64,000 bases of DNA from CBDFKK01 sp965248815 (GCA_965248815.1 CBDFKK010000008.1:1302001-1366000); one strand, 5' to 3'; shown: positions 43,251 to 52,240, counted from the first letter of the stretch. Notes: a model not told the origin generated them from the letters alone. Made by a program: numbers and translations.

Positions 43251-43961
43251 CTACCAATCGTTCAGTCCGACAAACTCTTTAAACGGACTATTGTGGCCCT
43301 CTTCGGCCCAGAGAGACCAAACTTGTCGAAGCCGGGTGGTTTCAGGCGGGCTATTCAATCCCTTCCCTATACCAAGCATTGTTAAGGACTGGCATTTCGG
43401 TCGACCGACATGGAGATTACTCGCAGGAAGCATCGATCCGGCTTTTCTGAGGCTTGCGTACTCGGAATCTTCAACACCGTCTGTCAGCAAAATGTAGCTG
43501 GTTGGCATATCACCGCAATTAACCGTCACATCCATTGTTTCAAGGAATGCTATGATGTTCGTATAAGGCTGCGCTTCTAACTTGCCGGATTCAACAAACC
43601 CTGGAATTCCCTTGATAAGACGCTCGACTTTCTCCGCAAATGCATCCGGCGGGGAATTTCGTGAGATTCGCGTATCTATCCTCAGCTTGTCATTGGCGGC
43701 CGAGCCATAAACGCCGAACGTGCGAATGATGACTTCGGATCTAACTGAAAGGCCTCTTATTTTTTCTGCAACGCGGGCAGCCACTTTAGAAGCATGATCG
43801 GGATCTGCGACAAGTGGATTACTGGTGCTCATGTCGAGACCGATGACGATGCGCTCGGGATTTGCCGGTCCAGTTGCGGTCTGGTCTGCCGCATAAGCGC
43901 TGCCCATGAGCGCGATGCCAACCGTGATAATCGCTGCGAGGATGAAGAGAGTTCTCAACAT
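43251..43961 (-). CDS. Secreted von Willebrand A-like protein, locus B
   Basis: A 236-residue paralogue of the protein at 36945. It has a clear signal (LFILAAIITVGIALMGSAYA), a DxSxS motif in IVIGLDMSTSNPLV, the SEVIIRTFG strand, SYILLTDGVEDSEYASLRKAG, and the FVGLNDW end. AAAGGGG precedes the start. It follows the split membrane-protein gene on the same strand, so gene order equals that of locus A. The mature protein is expected in the periplasm. Function unknown. Confidence 0.78.
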   Translation of the reverse strand: MLRTLFILAAIITVGIALMGSAYAADQTATGPANPERIVIGLDMSTSNPLVADPDHASKVAARVAEKIRGLSVRSEVIIRTFGVYGSAANDKLRIDTRISRNSPPDAFAEKVERLIKGIPGFVESGKLEAQPYTNIIAFLETMDVTVNCGDMPTSYILLTDGVEDSEYASLRKAGSMLPASNLHVGRPKCQSLTMLGIGKGLNSPPETTRLRQVWSLWAEEGHNSPFKEFVGLNDW

Positions 43962-44024
43962 TGGTTTGCCCCTTTGCCTTTCTTTCCTAAATTGCGTTTC
44001 GCTGTGCTTGATGCCTTATCGCCG

Positions 44025-44375
44025 TCATATGTCGTAATCGGATTGCCGATTTGACATGCGATCGAGCAGTTTTTGACTTTTCTCAAGCATGGCCAGCTGA
44101 CGCATTTGACCATCGCAGGCTTTGAAGTCACCGGCTTTGACAAAGTTTTCGAGATTGGTTTCGGAGAGTTGTAGGCTCCAGGCGCCGACACCGGTAGCGA
44201 TCAAGAAGACGATGGCGGGCGCAATCATCCAAGATATTGAATAGAGGCGTTGAATGGTTTCCGGCGGTAACACGGCGGCTTCAACGGCCGGCACGCTGGT
44301 CGCAACAGCAGGTTCAACGGCCGATGAGTCGAGGAAATTAGCAAACGGATCTTCAGGGGCTGCTTCTTCCATCAT
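44025..44375 (-). CDS. C-terminal part of split membrane protein, locus B
   Basis: A 116-residue frame with one transmembrane segment (ISWMIAPAIVFLIATGVGAW) followed by LQLSETNLENFVKAGDFKACDGQMRQLAMLEKSQKLLDRM, matching the C-terminal region of the 376-residue locus A protein (LLWLLVPGMAFLAVTGIAAL and LMAELEELQLFKMVIDRL). It is in the same frame as the upstream ORF, nine codons after that ORF's TAA, and its tandem ATGs have no ribosome site. It is best read as the separated end of one gene, though a genuine two-gene form is possible. Confidence 0.6.
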   Translation of the reverse strand: MMEEAAPEDPFANFLDSSAVEPAVATSVPAVEAAVLPPETIQRLYSISWMIAPAIVFLIATGVGAWSLQLSETNLENFVKAGDFKACDGQMRQLAMLEKSQKLLDRMSNRQSDYDI

Positions 44376-44399
44376 GGGCGCGCTGCCCAGGAGAGCTGC

Positions 44400-45011
44400 T
44401 TAGTTGGCCGGCATGGTTTGCTTGGTGATCAAAATGCCGAAGCCGGTGACCATGACGATGGTCAGCGCGAACAAAGTCGCGACATAGGCTTTTTCACCGC
44501 GGTCCTGGTTTCTGTTCTTGAGAGAACTCAAGAAGAAGTGGACGGCGAAAGCCGCAATAACGACTTGCAATGACTTAAACAGAATGGAGTTGGCGAGGGA
44601 CTCAGGCACTTCCAAAAACTCATTGGCGAGTGCGCGCTTCCAGAATTCATTGATGATTGAATAGTCGACCGCCATGGCAAGGGCGAACAAGGCCACGCCG
44701 ATAAAGGCGGCGCCGAAATAAATCGGGCGAAAGCGTTTAATGCGGCGGCTGTCTTCCCAAATCTCGGAGGGATTTGACACACCGGAGAACTCTTCGTTTC
44801 TTTTCGATTCCTCTTTAGGCCCCCAAGTCGGACGATCCATTTCCCGCTCAAGACAGGCGTTAAGATGGGCGATTTCAGTGTCCGCCATCTCGCGCCAATC
44901 TTGCGGGGACAAGCCCTGCTTTTCGTATTTCTTGAGTTGCTTCTGAAGAGATTCTGCGGCGTCAAAGCCGAAGCTCTCGGAAAGTATCGCGTCCTGTTGT
45001 TTCTTATTCAT
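44400..45011 (-). CDS. N-terminal part of split membrane protein, locus B
   Basis: About 203 residues from ATG 45011 (a longer frame reaches 45056). It has a charged soluble N-terminal region with DRPTWGPKE, then IYFGAAFIGVALFALAMAV, the highly conserved FWKRALANEFLEVPESLANS, IVAAFAVHFFLSSL-like helix 2 and a third helix AYVATLFALTIVMVTGFGIL. This aligns with residues 1 to about 235 of the locus A membrane protein. The TAA at 44400-44402 falls in the variable linker and the frame continues on the other side. Confidence 0.68.
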   Translation of the reverse strand: MNKKQQDAILSESFGFDAAESLQKQLKKYEKQGLSPQDWREMADTEIAHLNACLEREMDRPTWGPKEESKRNEEFSGVSNPSEIWEDSRRIKRFRPIYFGAAFIGVALFALAMAVDYSIINEFWKRALANEFLEVPESLANSILFKSLQVVIAAFAVHFFLSSLKNRNQDRGEKAYVATLFALTIVMVTGFGILITKQTMPAN

Positions 45012-45159
45012 AGCTGCCCCGCTAATGAAATTCGATGAGGAAATACGCAGCCCCAAAAAGGAAAAAATGAACAGGCGTTAACCTTGGCGTTCGATTGAGG
45101 CGTCAATTTGGATCAATTGAGGCAATTTCTGCCTTAATTGACGGCGGTCTGCGGGGTTC

Positions 45160-45522
45160 CTATGCAGAACGGGACGCCATAAAACTTTCCGGAGGCGTCC
45201 AGGTGCCCGGAATGTGTTCGTTGGCCCAACGGCAGATCTCTTGAAGGGCGGGCAGCAGCCCCTCGCCTTTTAGGGTCAACTCATATTTATAGCGCACGGG
45301 ATTGGTCTGGTAGGGCCGGCGTGAGACCAAGGCCGCCGCCTCCATGCGCCTAAGGCGCGCTGTCAAAATATTGGTCGGAATGCCCTCGGGAGAGTTGAGA
45401 AATTCGCCGAATTTTCGCTTTCCAATCAACATGTCCCGCACAATGATGAAGGACCATTTATCTCCTAACAAATCGAGGGTTGAGGCGATCGGGCAGCCGG
45501 AGCGCGGCATCATTTCCATCAT
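45160..45522 (-). CDS. HxlR family transcriptional regulator
   Basis: A 120-residue winged-helix regulator. CPIASTLDLLGDKWSFIIVRDML at the N terminus, GKRKFGEFLNSPEGIPTNILTARLRRM (recognition helix) and the wing YELTLKGEGLLPALQEICRW are the HxlR signature; the N-terminal Cys may be redox or aldehyde responsive. Paired inverted repeats lie between it and the divergent GFA gene. Confidence 0.92.
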   Translation of the reverse strand: MMEMMPRSGCPIASTLDLLGDKWSFIIVRDMLIGKRKFGEFLNSPEGIPTNILTARLRRMEAAALVSRRPYQTNPVRYKYELTLKGEGLLPALQEICRWANEHIPGTWTPPESFMASRSA

Positions 45523-45545
45523 TCATTATCCGTCTTGAATTAGTG

Positions 45546-45597
45546 ACTTGTAATATGCAAGTGACTAACCTAGAGTGAAACTTGCGAAAAGCAAGTT
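45546..45597. promoter_or_regulatory. Two inverted-repeat operator candidates for the HxlR regulator
   Basis: Site 1 is ACTTG-N7-CAAGT (45546-45562). Site 2 is AACTTGC-N5-GCAAGTT (45579-45597). Both share the ACTTGC/GCAAGT half-site and lie in the divergent promoter region, so cooperative binding by HxlR dimers is likely. Confidence 0.6.
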
Positions 45598-45616
45598 ACC
45601 AACAAGGGAGATAGAA

Positions 45617-46029
45617 ATGAACGATTCGGTTTCCGGCGGCTGCCTTTGTGGAGCCGTTCGTTACGAAAGCACAGCGGCACCGGAAGTTTGCGGCCATTGC
45701 CAATGCGAACAATGCCGCAAAACGAGTGGTACCGGTCATGCCTCCCACATGGGCGTTGCCAAAGACGCCGTTACGTTGACCGGCGAGACAAGCAGTTATG
45801 ACGCCCCCGCGCCTTTTGCCCAACCTGCGGCTCGCGTGTGTTCAATTTGAACTCGGCCATGCCGCAATTAATTTTTTTGAATGCAGCAACCCTCGACGAC
45901 CCCTCCCACTTTGCGCCTCAAGTCGTGGTGTGGACCAGCAAGGGCGCATCGTGGGACGTGGTCGATCCAAACCTGCCGTCGTTCGAAGTCAATCCTCCGA
46001 TGCTCGACGAGATGACCAAGAGAGGCTGA
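45617..46029 (+). pseudogene. GFA/CENP-V family gene with a frameshifting deletion
   Basis: From ATG 45617 the frame encodes the N-terminal half of a glutathione-dependent formaldehyde-activating (GFA) type protein: GGCLCGAVRYE, then CGHCQCEQCRKTSGTGH, the zinc-binding cysteines. It runs out of frame at about 45805 and stops at 45850. In another frame, RAFCPTCGSRVFN (from 45808) and the C-terminal half follow to 46029. The expected SG-x-V strand between the halves is missing, so a short deletion not divisible by three joins them. The divergent HxlR gene probably regulated it. Confidence 0.8.
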
Positions 46030-46073
46030 GCAGAAACTCACCGCCAATTGAATGCTCGAACGCCACGCTCTGG

Positions 46074-46110
46074 ATCCCGGATCACGGATGCTTCGCATCC
46101 TGTCCGGGAT
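46074..46110. repeat. Intergenic palindrome
   Basis: ATCCCGGA pairs with TCCGGGAT and GGATGC with GCATCC around a TTC loop. It lies between the broken GFA gene and ecm and is of the REP-like kind. Confidence 0.7.
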
Positions 46111-46226
46111 GGCGCTTATATTAGAATACTGCCACGCCAAACTCTCCGGAACATTCCGGACAAGCACGACCGAAGTGAGTGCGCGATCCGAATTCCAGGG
46201 AATGTCCCGCGTACGTCCTAGTTTTA

Positions 46227-48220
46227 TTAAGTAGAGCGCCCGCCCACCAACTTCACGATCTCAGCCATGATCCGGGTGAGGTCGTAGTCTTTGGGCGTGT
46301 AAATCGCGGCGACGCCTCTTGATTTGAGTTTGGCCTTATCTTGGCTCGGGATGATGCCGCCGATGACAAGGGGCGCATCGACGCCGAGATCTTTCATCTG
46401 TGTCAGGACGTCTTCGACCAGGGGCACGTGAGAGCCTGAGAGGATCGACAGACCGATAACGTCGACCCCTTCGTCGAGAGCCGCGCCCGCAATTTCTTGG
46501 GGCGTAAGCCTGATGCCTTCGTAGACTACATCGAAGCCGCAATCGCGGGCGCGCACGGCGATTTGTTCGGCGCCATTGGAATGACCGTCGAGGCCGGGCT
46601 TGCCGACCAGGATTTTGGGCCGACGGCCGAGTTTTTCAGCAAGGGCTTCGACGCTCGCACGGACTGTTTCAATGTCACCGCCATCGTGCGCCGTTGTCAC
46701 TTGGGCAACGCCGGTGGGTGCACGATAATCGCCGAACACTTGCCTGAGCGTGCCTGCCCATTCGCCGGTGGTGGCGCCCGCTTTAGCCGCTGCAATCGAG
46801 GGCGGCATGATGTTGCGGCCGTCTTGTGCGGCCTGTTTGAGCTCTTCGAGCGCTTTATGCGCGGCTTTGCTATCGCGTTCGCTGCGCCATGCTTGAAGCC
46901 GCGCCACTTGATCTTGTTCGACCGCTTCAGGGACAGCCAGGAAACTGCCCTGCCCCGGCGCCAAGAGCGACTCCTCACTCTCCGTGAACTGATTAACGCC
47001 GACGACGACGCGTGTCCCGGACTCGATGGCGGCGAGCCGCGCGGCATTCGATTCCACAAGTCGGCTTTTCATATAGCTCGACTCGACACCGGCCACGGCG
47101 CCGCCCATCTCTATAATGCGGTCGAATTCCGCGCGGGCCTCCGTCTTGAGCGTCTCGACCTTGTCCTCGATCACTTTGGAGCCGGTGAAGATATCGTCGT
47201 ATTCCAGAAGATCGGTTTCATAGGCAAGAATCTGTTGGGCGCGCAGGGACCATTGCTGATCCCACGGCCGCGGCAGACCAAGCGCCTCGTTCCAAGCCGG
47301 CAATTGAACCGCGCGGGCGCGGGCGTCTTTCGACAAAGTTACCGCGAGCATTTCGATCAAAATGCGATAGACGTTGTTTTCGGGCTGCTGTTCGGTCAAG
47401 CCAAGGGAATTCACCTGAACGCCATAGCGAAAGCGCCTATGTTTCGGATCCGAAACGTCGTAGCGGGTCGCCGTGATTTCGTCCCAAAGGGCGACGAACG
47501 CGCGCATCTTACACAGCTCTTCAATGAAACGAAGGCCTGCATTGACGAAGAAACTGACGCGCCCGACGACTTGGCCGAAATCCTCGTCAGGTACTTGGCC
47601 GGACGCGCGCACGTGATCTAAAACGGCGACGGCGTTGGCGAGGGCAAAGGCGAGCTCCTGCACCGGTGTCGCGCCCGCTTCTTGCAAATGATAGGAACAG
47701 ACGTTCACCGGATTCCAACTGGGACATTCCGTGTACGTATAACTCACCATGTCGGTGATGAGACGCAAGCTCGGTTCCGGCGGAAAGATGTACGTACCGC
47801 GCGAGAGATATCTTTAATGATGTCGTTTTGGGTCGTGCCTTTGAGCGCGGCGGGCGCGATGCCTTGCTCTTCAGCCAGCGCAATGTAAAGCGCGAGCAGC
47901 CACGCCGCCGGCGCATTGATCGTCATCGACGTGTTCATTTGGTCGAGCGGAATGCGGTCGAACAGCGCGCGCATATCGCCGAGATGCGAGACCGGCACGC
48001 CGACTTTGCCAACCTCGCCCTTGGCCAAGGCGTGATCGGCGTCGTAGCCCGTTTGGGTCGGCAGGTCGAAGGCAACGGAAAGACCGGTCTGACCCTTGGC
48101 AAGATTGTTCCGGTAGAGCTCGTTTGAGGCTTTCGCGGTCGAATGACCGGCATAAGTGCGGAAAATCCAAGGTGGCTTTGGCCCCGCTGGTTTTTCGTCC
48201 GATTTTGCTCCGGAATTCAC
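46227..48220 (-). pseudogene. ecm: Ethylmalonyl-CoA mutase (MeaA) with a one-base frameshift
   Basis: Two frames together give a full-length (about 664 residues) B12-dependent acyl-CoA mutase of the MeaA/Ecm type. The upstream frame (48220 to 47744) carries RTYAGHSTAKASNELYR, GLSVAFDLPTQTGYD and GTTQNDIIK; the downstream frame (to 46227) continues with LRLITDM, NVCSYHLQEAGATP, GVQVNSLGLTEQQPENN and the cobalamin-binding GLDGHSNG with LSILSGSH and GGIIPS. Between them, K-D-I replaces the expected K-E-Y-L: one base is missing near 47811. It converts ethylmalonyl-CoA to methylsuccinyl-CoA, the step between its neighbours ccr and mcd. Whether the lesion is real or an assembly error cannot be told here. 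Confidence 0.9.
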
Positions 48221-48421
48221 GTTTCCCGATCCTTAAAGCTTGTCCGGCATTATCCCTGCAACGCCCTTTAGGACATGACGGGTCCGCATTGACATCCCGT
48301 TAAGGGCCACTGGGCATTATGTTGCAGCGCAAAATTTCCTTGTGTCAATCTAGTGATTCGAGGACTATCGCTGCACTGCAAAAAGGGCAGACGGACGTCG
48401 TAAAACGCTCGGGAGGGAGCC

Positions 48422-49717
48422 ATGGCGAGCCAAACGGCCACGAAACTAAAGCCTCAGCCGGCCAGCCAGACCAAAAAAGATCTATATGAAGTCGACGAGA
48501 TTCCGCCGCTCGGCAATGTGCCGAAGACCATGCGTGCCTGGGCCATCCGGCGCGAGCGCCACGGGCCACCCGAAGAGGCTATGCAGGTGGAAACCGTGCC
48601 GACGCCGGCAATCGACAGCCATGAAGTGCTGGTGCTGGTGATGGCGGCAGGCGTCAATTACAATGGCGTGTGGGCCGCCCTCGGCGAGCCGATTTCTCCC
48701 TTCGATGTCCATAAAGCCGACTTTCATGTCGCCGGGTCCGATGCCTCAGGCGTCGTTTGGACCGTCGGCTCCAAAGTCAACAACTGGCAAGTGGGCGATG
48801 AAGTCGTCATTCACTGCAATCAAGACGACGGTGACGACGAAGAATGCAATGGCGGCGACCCGATGTTTTCGGCCTCGCAACGCATTTGGGGTTACGAAAC
48901 GCCCGACGGCTCATTTGCTCAATTTGCCCGCGTCCAAGCGCGTCAACTCATGCCCCGCGCCAAACATTTGACATGGGAAGAAAGCGGTTGTGTGACGCTT
49001 ACGCTCGCGACCGCCTATCGCATGTTGTTCGGCCATCGCCCGCACATTTTAAAACCAGGCCACAACGTCCTTGTCTGGGGCGCCTCCGGCGGCTTGGGTT
49101 CCATGGCCGTTCAGCTCTGTGCCGTATCGGGCGCCAACGCGATCGGTATCATTTCCGACGACGCCAAGACCGAATACGTTTTGAACATGGGCGCCAAAGG
49201 CGTCATCAACCGCAAAGAGTTCGATTGTTGGGGACAATTGCCGCCGGTCAACGGCCCCGACTTTAAAAACTACATGAAAGAAGTGCGCAAGTTCGGCCGC
49301 GCGGTTTGGGACTATACCGGCAAGCAAGACGTCGACTTCGTATTCGAACATCCCGGCGAAGCGACGTTTCCTGTGTCCGTCTTTGTGGTCAAACGCGGAG
49401 GCATGGTGGTCATTTGCGCCGGTACGACCGGGTATAACCTGACCATCGACGCGCGGTTTTTGTGGATGCGGCAAAAGCGTGTGCAAGGCAGCCACTTCGC
49501 CAACCTAAAGCAAGCGAGCCAGGCCAATCGGCTGGTGATCGAGCGGCGCATCGACCCGTGCATGTCGGAAGTGTTCGCCTGGAAAGATATCCCCAAGGCG
49601 CACACCGTAATGTGGAAGAACCAGCATCCGCCGGGCAACATGGCGGTGCTCGTATCGGCCAAATATCCGGGTCTCCGCACAATCGAAGACGCCATCGAGG
49701 CCGGCGACGAAGGCTGA
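48422..49717 (+). CDS. ccr: Crotonyl-CoA carboxylase/reductase
   Basis: A 431-residue medium-chain reductase of the Ccr family, full length. GGGAGG precedes the ATG. Landmarks are KTMRAWAIRRERHGPP, VMAAGVNYNGVWAALGEPIS, the acidic CNQDDGDDEECNGGDPM insert, the NADPH site VLVWGASGGLGSMAVQL near residue 220, and the C-terminal RFLWMRQKRVQGSHFANL. It converts crotonyl-CoA, CO2 and NADPH to (2S)-ethylmalonyl-CoA in the ethylmalonyl-CoA pathway for acetyl-CoA assimilation. It is divergent from ecm and followed ten bases later by mcd. Confidence 0.97.
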   Translation: MASQTATKLKPQPASQTKKDLYEVDEIPPLGNVPKTMRAWAIRRERHGPPEEAMQVETVPTPAIDSHEVLVLVMAAGVNYNGVWAALGEPISPFDVHKADFHVAGSDASGVVWTVGSKVNNWQVGDEVVIHCNQDDGDDEECNGGDPMFSASQRIWGYETPDGSFAQFARVQARQLMPRAKHLTWEESGCVTLTLATAYRMLFGHRPHILKPGHNVLVWGASGGLGSMAVQLCAVSGANAIGIISDDAKTEYVLNMGAKGVINRKEFDCWGQLPPVNGPDFKNYMKEVRKFGRAVWDYTGKQDVDFVFEHPGEATFPVSVFVVKRGGMVVICAGTTGYNLTIDARFLWMRQKRVQGSHFANLKQASQANRLVIERRIDPCMSEVFAWKDIPKAHTVMWKNQHPPGNMAVLVSAKYPGLRTIEDAIEAGDEG

Positions 49718-49727
49718 TGCAAGCGCG

Positions 49728-51416
49728 ATGACCGTCGCTGAATCTTCAGAGCAAATCGAAACGCCGGTGCTTCCGGAATTGCTGAAGCTGTGCGCGGACG
49801 CAGCCCAGGCGGCCGGAACGCTTTTGGAGCAAGCAAAATCCTCCGTATACAGCTTGTTGGGCGGCGCGGCGACGACCGAGGCCGTCGATGGGGAACAGAC
49901 GGCGGCCCACGGGCTCGCTTGGCTGGCCACTTACGTCGTGGCGTTGCGCGAGCTTCACCATTGGGCCGAGCGCTTAGATAAAGACGGCCGCCTCAGCGAA
50001 CTGGAAGCGCTCATATTGCAATGCGCGTTCGGCGAGTACCTGTCTCAAATCTGGGGCGGCATCCCCATGAGCCAGAACGAGATCGTGCGGCCCGACGATA
50101 TGGCGATTCCGGAAGATGCAACTCATTCGTTTTAAGTTCCCGCTGTTCAAACGCTCACTTCCAAAGCCAACAGCCAGGAGGCTCGACAACGCCTCGGCGA
50201 ACTGATCGCGGCGCAGGCGAGCAGCGCCACTTATGGTGACGCCGGCCTTGACGAAACACTGACCCTGATTCGCGATCAATTCCATCGTTTCGCCGACGAA
50301 AAGATCAAAGAGCCCGCCCATGAGTGGCATCTCAAAGACGAACTTATCCCGATGGATGTGATCGACGAGATGTCGGCGCTCGGCGTGTTCAGATTGACGA
50401 TCCCGGAAGAGTTCGGCGGCCTCGCCCTCGGCAAGACGTCCATGTGCGTCGTTTCGGAAGAATTGTCCCGAGGCTATATCGGTGTGGGCTCGCTGGGCAC
50501 GCGCTCGGAAATTGCCGCCGAGCTCATAATGGGCGGCGACACCGACGCGCAAAAGGAAAAGTGGCTACCCAAGATTGCCAGCTGTGAGATTTTGCCGACC
50601 GCGGTCTTTACCGAACCCATTGTCGGCTCGGATTTAGGTGCTTTGCGCACCCGGGCCATACGCGACGGCGACGTCTACAAAGTCACTGGCGCCAAGACCT
50701 GGATCACCCATGCCGCACGCGCCGATCTCATGACGCTCCTGGTACGGACGAATCCGGAGGCCGACGGCTACAAGGGCCTCAGCATGTTCCTCGCCGAAAA
50801 ACCGCGCGGTACCGACGCCGATCCCTTCCCGGCACCGGGCATGACCGGCAGCGAAATCGAAGTTCTCGGCTATCGCGGCATGAAGGAATATGAAATCGGC
50901 TTTGACGGTTTTGAAGTGAAGGCCGAGAACTTGCTGGGTGGAGAAGAAGGACAGGGCTTTAAGCAACTCATGCGCACCTTCGAAAGCGCGCGCATTCAAA
51001 CCGCGGCCCGCGCCGTCGGCGTGGCACAATCGGCGCTGGAGTTAGGGCTCACCTACGCCCAGGAGCGCCAACAATTCGGCGGGCCGATCGCCAAGTTTCC
51101 GCGGGTCTATAGCAAGCTTGCGTCCATGGCCGTGGAAATCATGGCCGCACGCCAGCTGACCTATTACGCCGCACGCCAGAAAGACGAAGGCCGGCGCTGC
51201 GACCTCGAAGCAGGCATGGCGAAACTTCTTGCCGCGCGCGTTGCCTGGGCCGCCGCCGACGGAGCTGTCCAAATTCACGGCGGCAATGGATTCGCGCTTG
51301 AATATCCCATCAGCCGCGTCCTTTGCGATGCGCGCATTCTCAACATCTTCGAAGGCGCAGCCGAAATTCAAGCCCAAGTCATCGCCCGGCGCTTGCTGGA
51401 TAAGAAGGTGAATTAA
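49728..51416 (+). pseudogene. mcd: Methylsuccinyl-CoA dehydrogenase interrupted by an in-frame TAA
   Basis: One frame of 562 codons covers a whole acyl-CoA dehydrogenase with the N-terminal extension typical of (2S)-methylsuccinyl-CoA dehydrogenase, but codon 136 (50133-50135) is TAA. Before it lie the helical N-terminal domain and WGGIPMSQNEIVRP; after it the frame continues through NSQEARQRLGELIA, VFTEPIVGSDLG, GAKTWITHAARADLM, QERQQFGGPIAKF and the C-terminal IHGGNGFALEYP and FEGAAEIQ. The enzyme makes mesaconyl-C1-CoA, passing electrons to ETF (genes at 56285-57975). The downstream piece could start at 50352 only without a ribosome site and would lack the N-terminal domain, so a nonsense mutation or sequence error is likely. 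Confidence 0.88.
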
Positions 51417-51448
51417 CGACCCTCAGTAGGTCGTCAAACGTCTCTAAT

Positions 51449-51874
51449 TTAGAATCCTGCAAATTCGTCATCGATTGGCTCGCTAAGACTCGAAACCTGC
51501 GGCTCATTTAGTTTTTCCAATTGCAATTTGGCGCAAGTGGGAAGGTCGTCTAGGTTATTGCAGAGTTCACCGTCGCGAATAGTTTGCAAATACGGTTGCC
51601 CGTCTTCGTTTTGTTTTACCAAAATCGGAATTGCGAGAGTAGCCACATCGCCGGGACACAACGCAAAATACTTAGTGCCACTTGCGATTTCGGCCCATGC
51701 ATCTTCCATTGATTTTATCTTCCATTCTTCGTCGTAATTACATACAAATTTCGTCACACCATCGTTGTCCCTGGCCACTCCCTTAACATTGATAATTTCT
51801 TCCTGTGCAGTTGCTGACGTAGCTATGGATAGAATCACGGCAAGAAAGATCGGCTTCGATAGGCTTTCGATCAT
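51449..51874 (-). CDS. Secreted protein of unknown function
   Basis: About 141 residues, with a signal KPIFLAVILSIATSATAQ; the ATG at 51874 or 51889 may start it. The mature protein has four Cys (in FVCNY, ALCPGD, ELCNN and PTCAK), which could form two disulfides. The charged C terminus is Glu/Ser-rich. No family recognised. AT-richer than the neighbouring mcd. Confidence 0.65.
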   Translation of the reverse strand: MIESLSKPIFLAVILSIATSATAQEEIINVKGVARDNDGVTKFVCNYDEEWKIKSMEDAWAEIASGTKYFALCPGDVATLAIPILVKQNEDGQPYLQTIRDGELCNNLDDLPTCAKLQLEKLNEPQVSSLSEPIDDEFAGF

Positions 51875-51898
51875 ATTATCGATCCGCAATACAACCTT

Positions 51899-51933
51899 GT
51901 GTCATCCCGCGGCTTGACCGCGGGAACCATTGG
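51899..51933. repeat. REP-type palindrome, left of the GIY-YIG gene
   Basis: GTGTCAT, then the CCCGCGG-CTTGA-CCGCGGG stem-loop, then CCATTGG. Same family as the units at 40032, 40100, 42067 and 42133. Confidence 0.85.
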
Positions 51934-51937
51934 AAGT

Positions 51938-52225
51938 TCAGTTAAGCCCACCCGCGAGATCGTTCCATTTGGGATTGAACCCATTGATGAGATCGATCTT
52001 CCACTGACGTTGCCACTCTTTCAGACGTTTTTCGCGAGCAATAGCGAGACCTATATCTTGGAATTCTTCAAAGTACACTAACTTCTTGACAGCATACCTC
52101 TTCGTAAATCCCTTAACGAGGGCCTCGCGGTGTTCATAGGCTCGACGAGGCAGATCGTTCGTAACGCCGATATAGATCGTTCCATTCCTGCGGCTGGCCA
52201 TGATGTAGACGTAGTAGGACGCCAT
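51938..52225 (-). CDS. GIY-YIG nuclease superfamily protein
   Basis: A 95-residue single-domain protein. YYVYIMASRRNGTIYIGVTNDL gives the GIY-YIG motif in the YVY...YIG form, RRAYEHREA carries the conserved Arg and His, and YFEEFQDIGLAIAREKRLKEW the catalytic Glu-containing helix. Small free-standing GIY-YIG proteins of this size are abundant in alphaproteobacteria with unknown roles. This gene sits five bases from one REP palindrome and 15 bases from another. Confidence 0.93.
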   Translation of the reverse strand: MASYYVYIMASRRNGTIYIGVTNDLPRRAYEHREALVKGFTKRYAVKKLVYFEEFQDIGLAIAREKRLKEWQRQWKIDLINGFNPKWNDLAGGLN

Positions 52226-52240
52226 GCAAGAATGGTGAGG

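Noticed and set aside
46497..47621. A 374-codon open frame opposite ecm
   Set aside because: It is antisense to a conserved mutase, has no recognisable domain and reflects the codon bias of the real gene.
48289..48320. Promoter TTGACA...CATTAT upstream of ccr
   Set aside because: The spacing is 20 bases, too long for a confident sigma-70 promoter.
50133..50135. TAA as a recoded sense codon in mcd
   Set aside because: TAA terminates other genes in the window (for example the one at 34582), so reassignment is not tenable; no recoding structure is apparent.
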